Below, in pieces: positions 5,125-5,316 of a stretch of 5,316 bases of DNA. Numbering within the stretch: position 1 is the stretch's first letter; every line of letters starts with the position of its first letter. This stretch comes from JAGOPB01 sp964606295 (GTDB lineage: Bacteria > Patescibacteriota > Minisyncoccia > Phycocordibacterales > UBA9973): assembly GCA_964606295.1 (NCBI GenBank), contig CAZSFR010000034.1, positions 1-5,316 on the forward strand, given 5' to 3'. Position numbers and translations under genes: made by a program. The notes below the pieces were generated by a model. The model worked only from the letters and a program-made list of their open reading frames with translations, was not told the origin of the DNA and did no database searches.

Positions 5125-5316
5125 CTACAACACTTCCTTTTGATAACAGCTTTCGCAATAGACTTTCTCCGGCCGATCTGGAGCGTAGGATGTTTCAAAT
5201 TCATTCGGGCAATTCCCTTCATGATTGTGGCCACCGGTGTCGCACATGCATAAACGATGCCAGAGTTTCAAAGGATTGCGGTAAGACAGGCGTTCATAAT
5301 GTCTGCAATTGGGACA
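5125..5316 (-). CDS. Zinc-ribbon protein, C-terminal 63 residues (partial)
   Basis: This frame is open from the window edge to a TAG at 5127-5125 and has no start inside the window. Counting from the first visible codon, it has paired cysteines: C1-x2-C4, C23-x-C25, C36 and C54-x2-C57, with His30 and His32 in between. The last part, 'CPNEFETSYAPDRPEKVYCE' (36-55) and then 'SC', fits a C-x17-CxxC zinc-binding layout (known as a CxxC-x17-CxxC domain when the first cysteine is also paired), and 'NPLKLWHRLCMCD' precedes it. From memory, very similar tails are common in Parcubacteria proteins of unknown function; that is recollection, not a search result. Such ribbons usually bind nucleic acid or another protein. 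The protein ends '...CYQKEVL'. Its upstream part is outside the window, so its full length and role are unknown. It could be co-transcribed with RhuM-Fic, as no strong terminator follows. Confidence 0.85.
   Translation of the reverse strand, partial: CPNCRHYERLSYRNPLKLWHRLCMCDTGGHNHEGNCPNEFETSYAPDRPEKVYCESCYQKEVL

Noticed and set aside
5004..5234. A 76-codon minus-strand frame overlapping the zinc-ribbon gene and the start of RhuM-Fic.
   Set aside because: Its protein shows no family features and covers the RhuM-Fic promoter. The competing frame on the same strand has the regular cysteine pattern of a zinc ribbon.
27..5316. Possible alternative genetic code with TGA read as glycine, as in some Patescibacteria.
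   Set aside because: All real frames are uninterrupted under the standard code, Trp is encoded by TGG, and the visible stops are TAA or TAG with no in-frame TGA.

Overview
The window looks like a piece of a Candidate Phyla Radiation (Patescibacteria) genome, most likely Parcubacteria-like. This is inferred from gene style, not from a marker gene. The signs are: a long TraD/VirD4-type ATPase opening with a soluble 'FKSPEEELAFLRAHV' N-terminus; a Cys-rich tail containing 'CPNEFETSYAPDRPE', which I associate with Parcubacteria zinc-ribbon proteins; short intergenic gaps; moderate-to-low GC; and no recognisable Shine-Dalgarno (SD) sequence at any visible start. TGA is never used inside a coding frame, so the Gly-recoded Gracilibacteria/Absconditabacteria code is not supported.

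Layout. Minus strand, left: a possible next gene (1-23, first codons only) follows by 3 nt a 911-residue type IV secretion/conjugation coupling-type ATPase (27-2762). An 88-bp divergent promoter region (2763-2850) serves this ATPase and a small plus-strand coiled-coil protein of unknown function (2851-3204). A perfect 39-nt hairpin (3201-3239) ends that small gene and the convergent methionine aminopeptidase gene map (3236-4006, minus). Upstream of map by 9 nt, on the same strand, is a RhuM-Fic fusion protein (4016-5026) with its own extended -10 promoter. The right edge holds the C-terminal 63 residues of a zinc-ribbon protein (5125-5316, minus). No stretch over 300 bases lacks a gene.

How the parts fit. 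The ATPase belongs to a DNA-transfer or secretion machine whose other parts would lie off the left edge. The RhuM-Fic protein resembles a lone Fic/Doc-type toxin or effector with a DNA-binding-like N-terminus, and probably shares a transcript with map. The small coiled-coil gene is AT-rich and has a near-consensus promoter.

The most interesting signals are regulatory. Three promoters sit so close to their start codons that the mRNAs should be leaderless or nearly so. The shared terminator carries both convergent stop codons as mirror images. Two perfect palindromes lie inside coding sequence. I see no CRISPR array, tRNA, rRNA or insertion sequence, and no clearly new multi-gene system.
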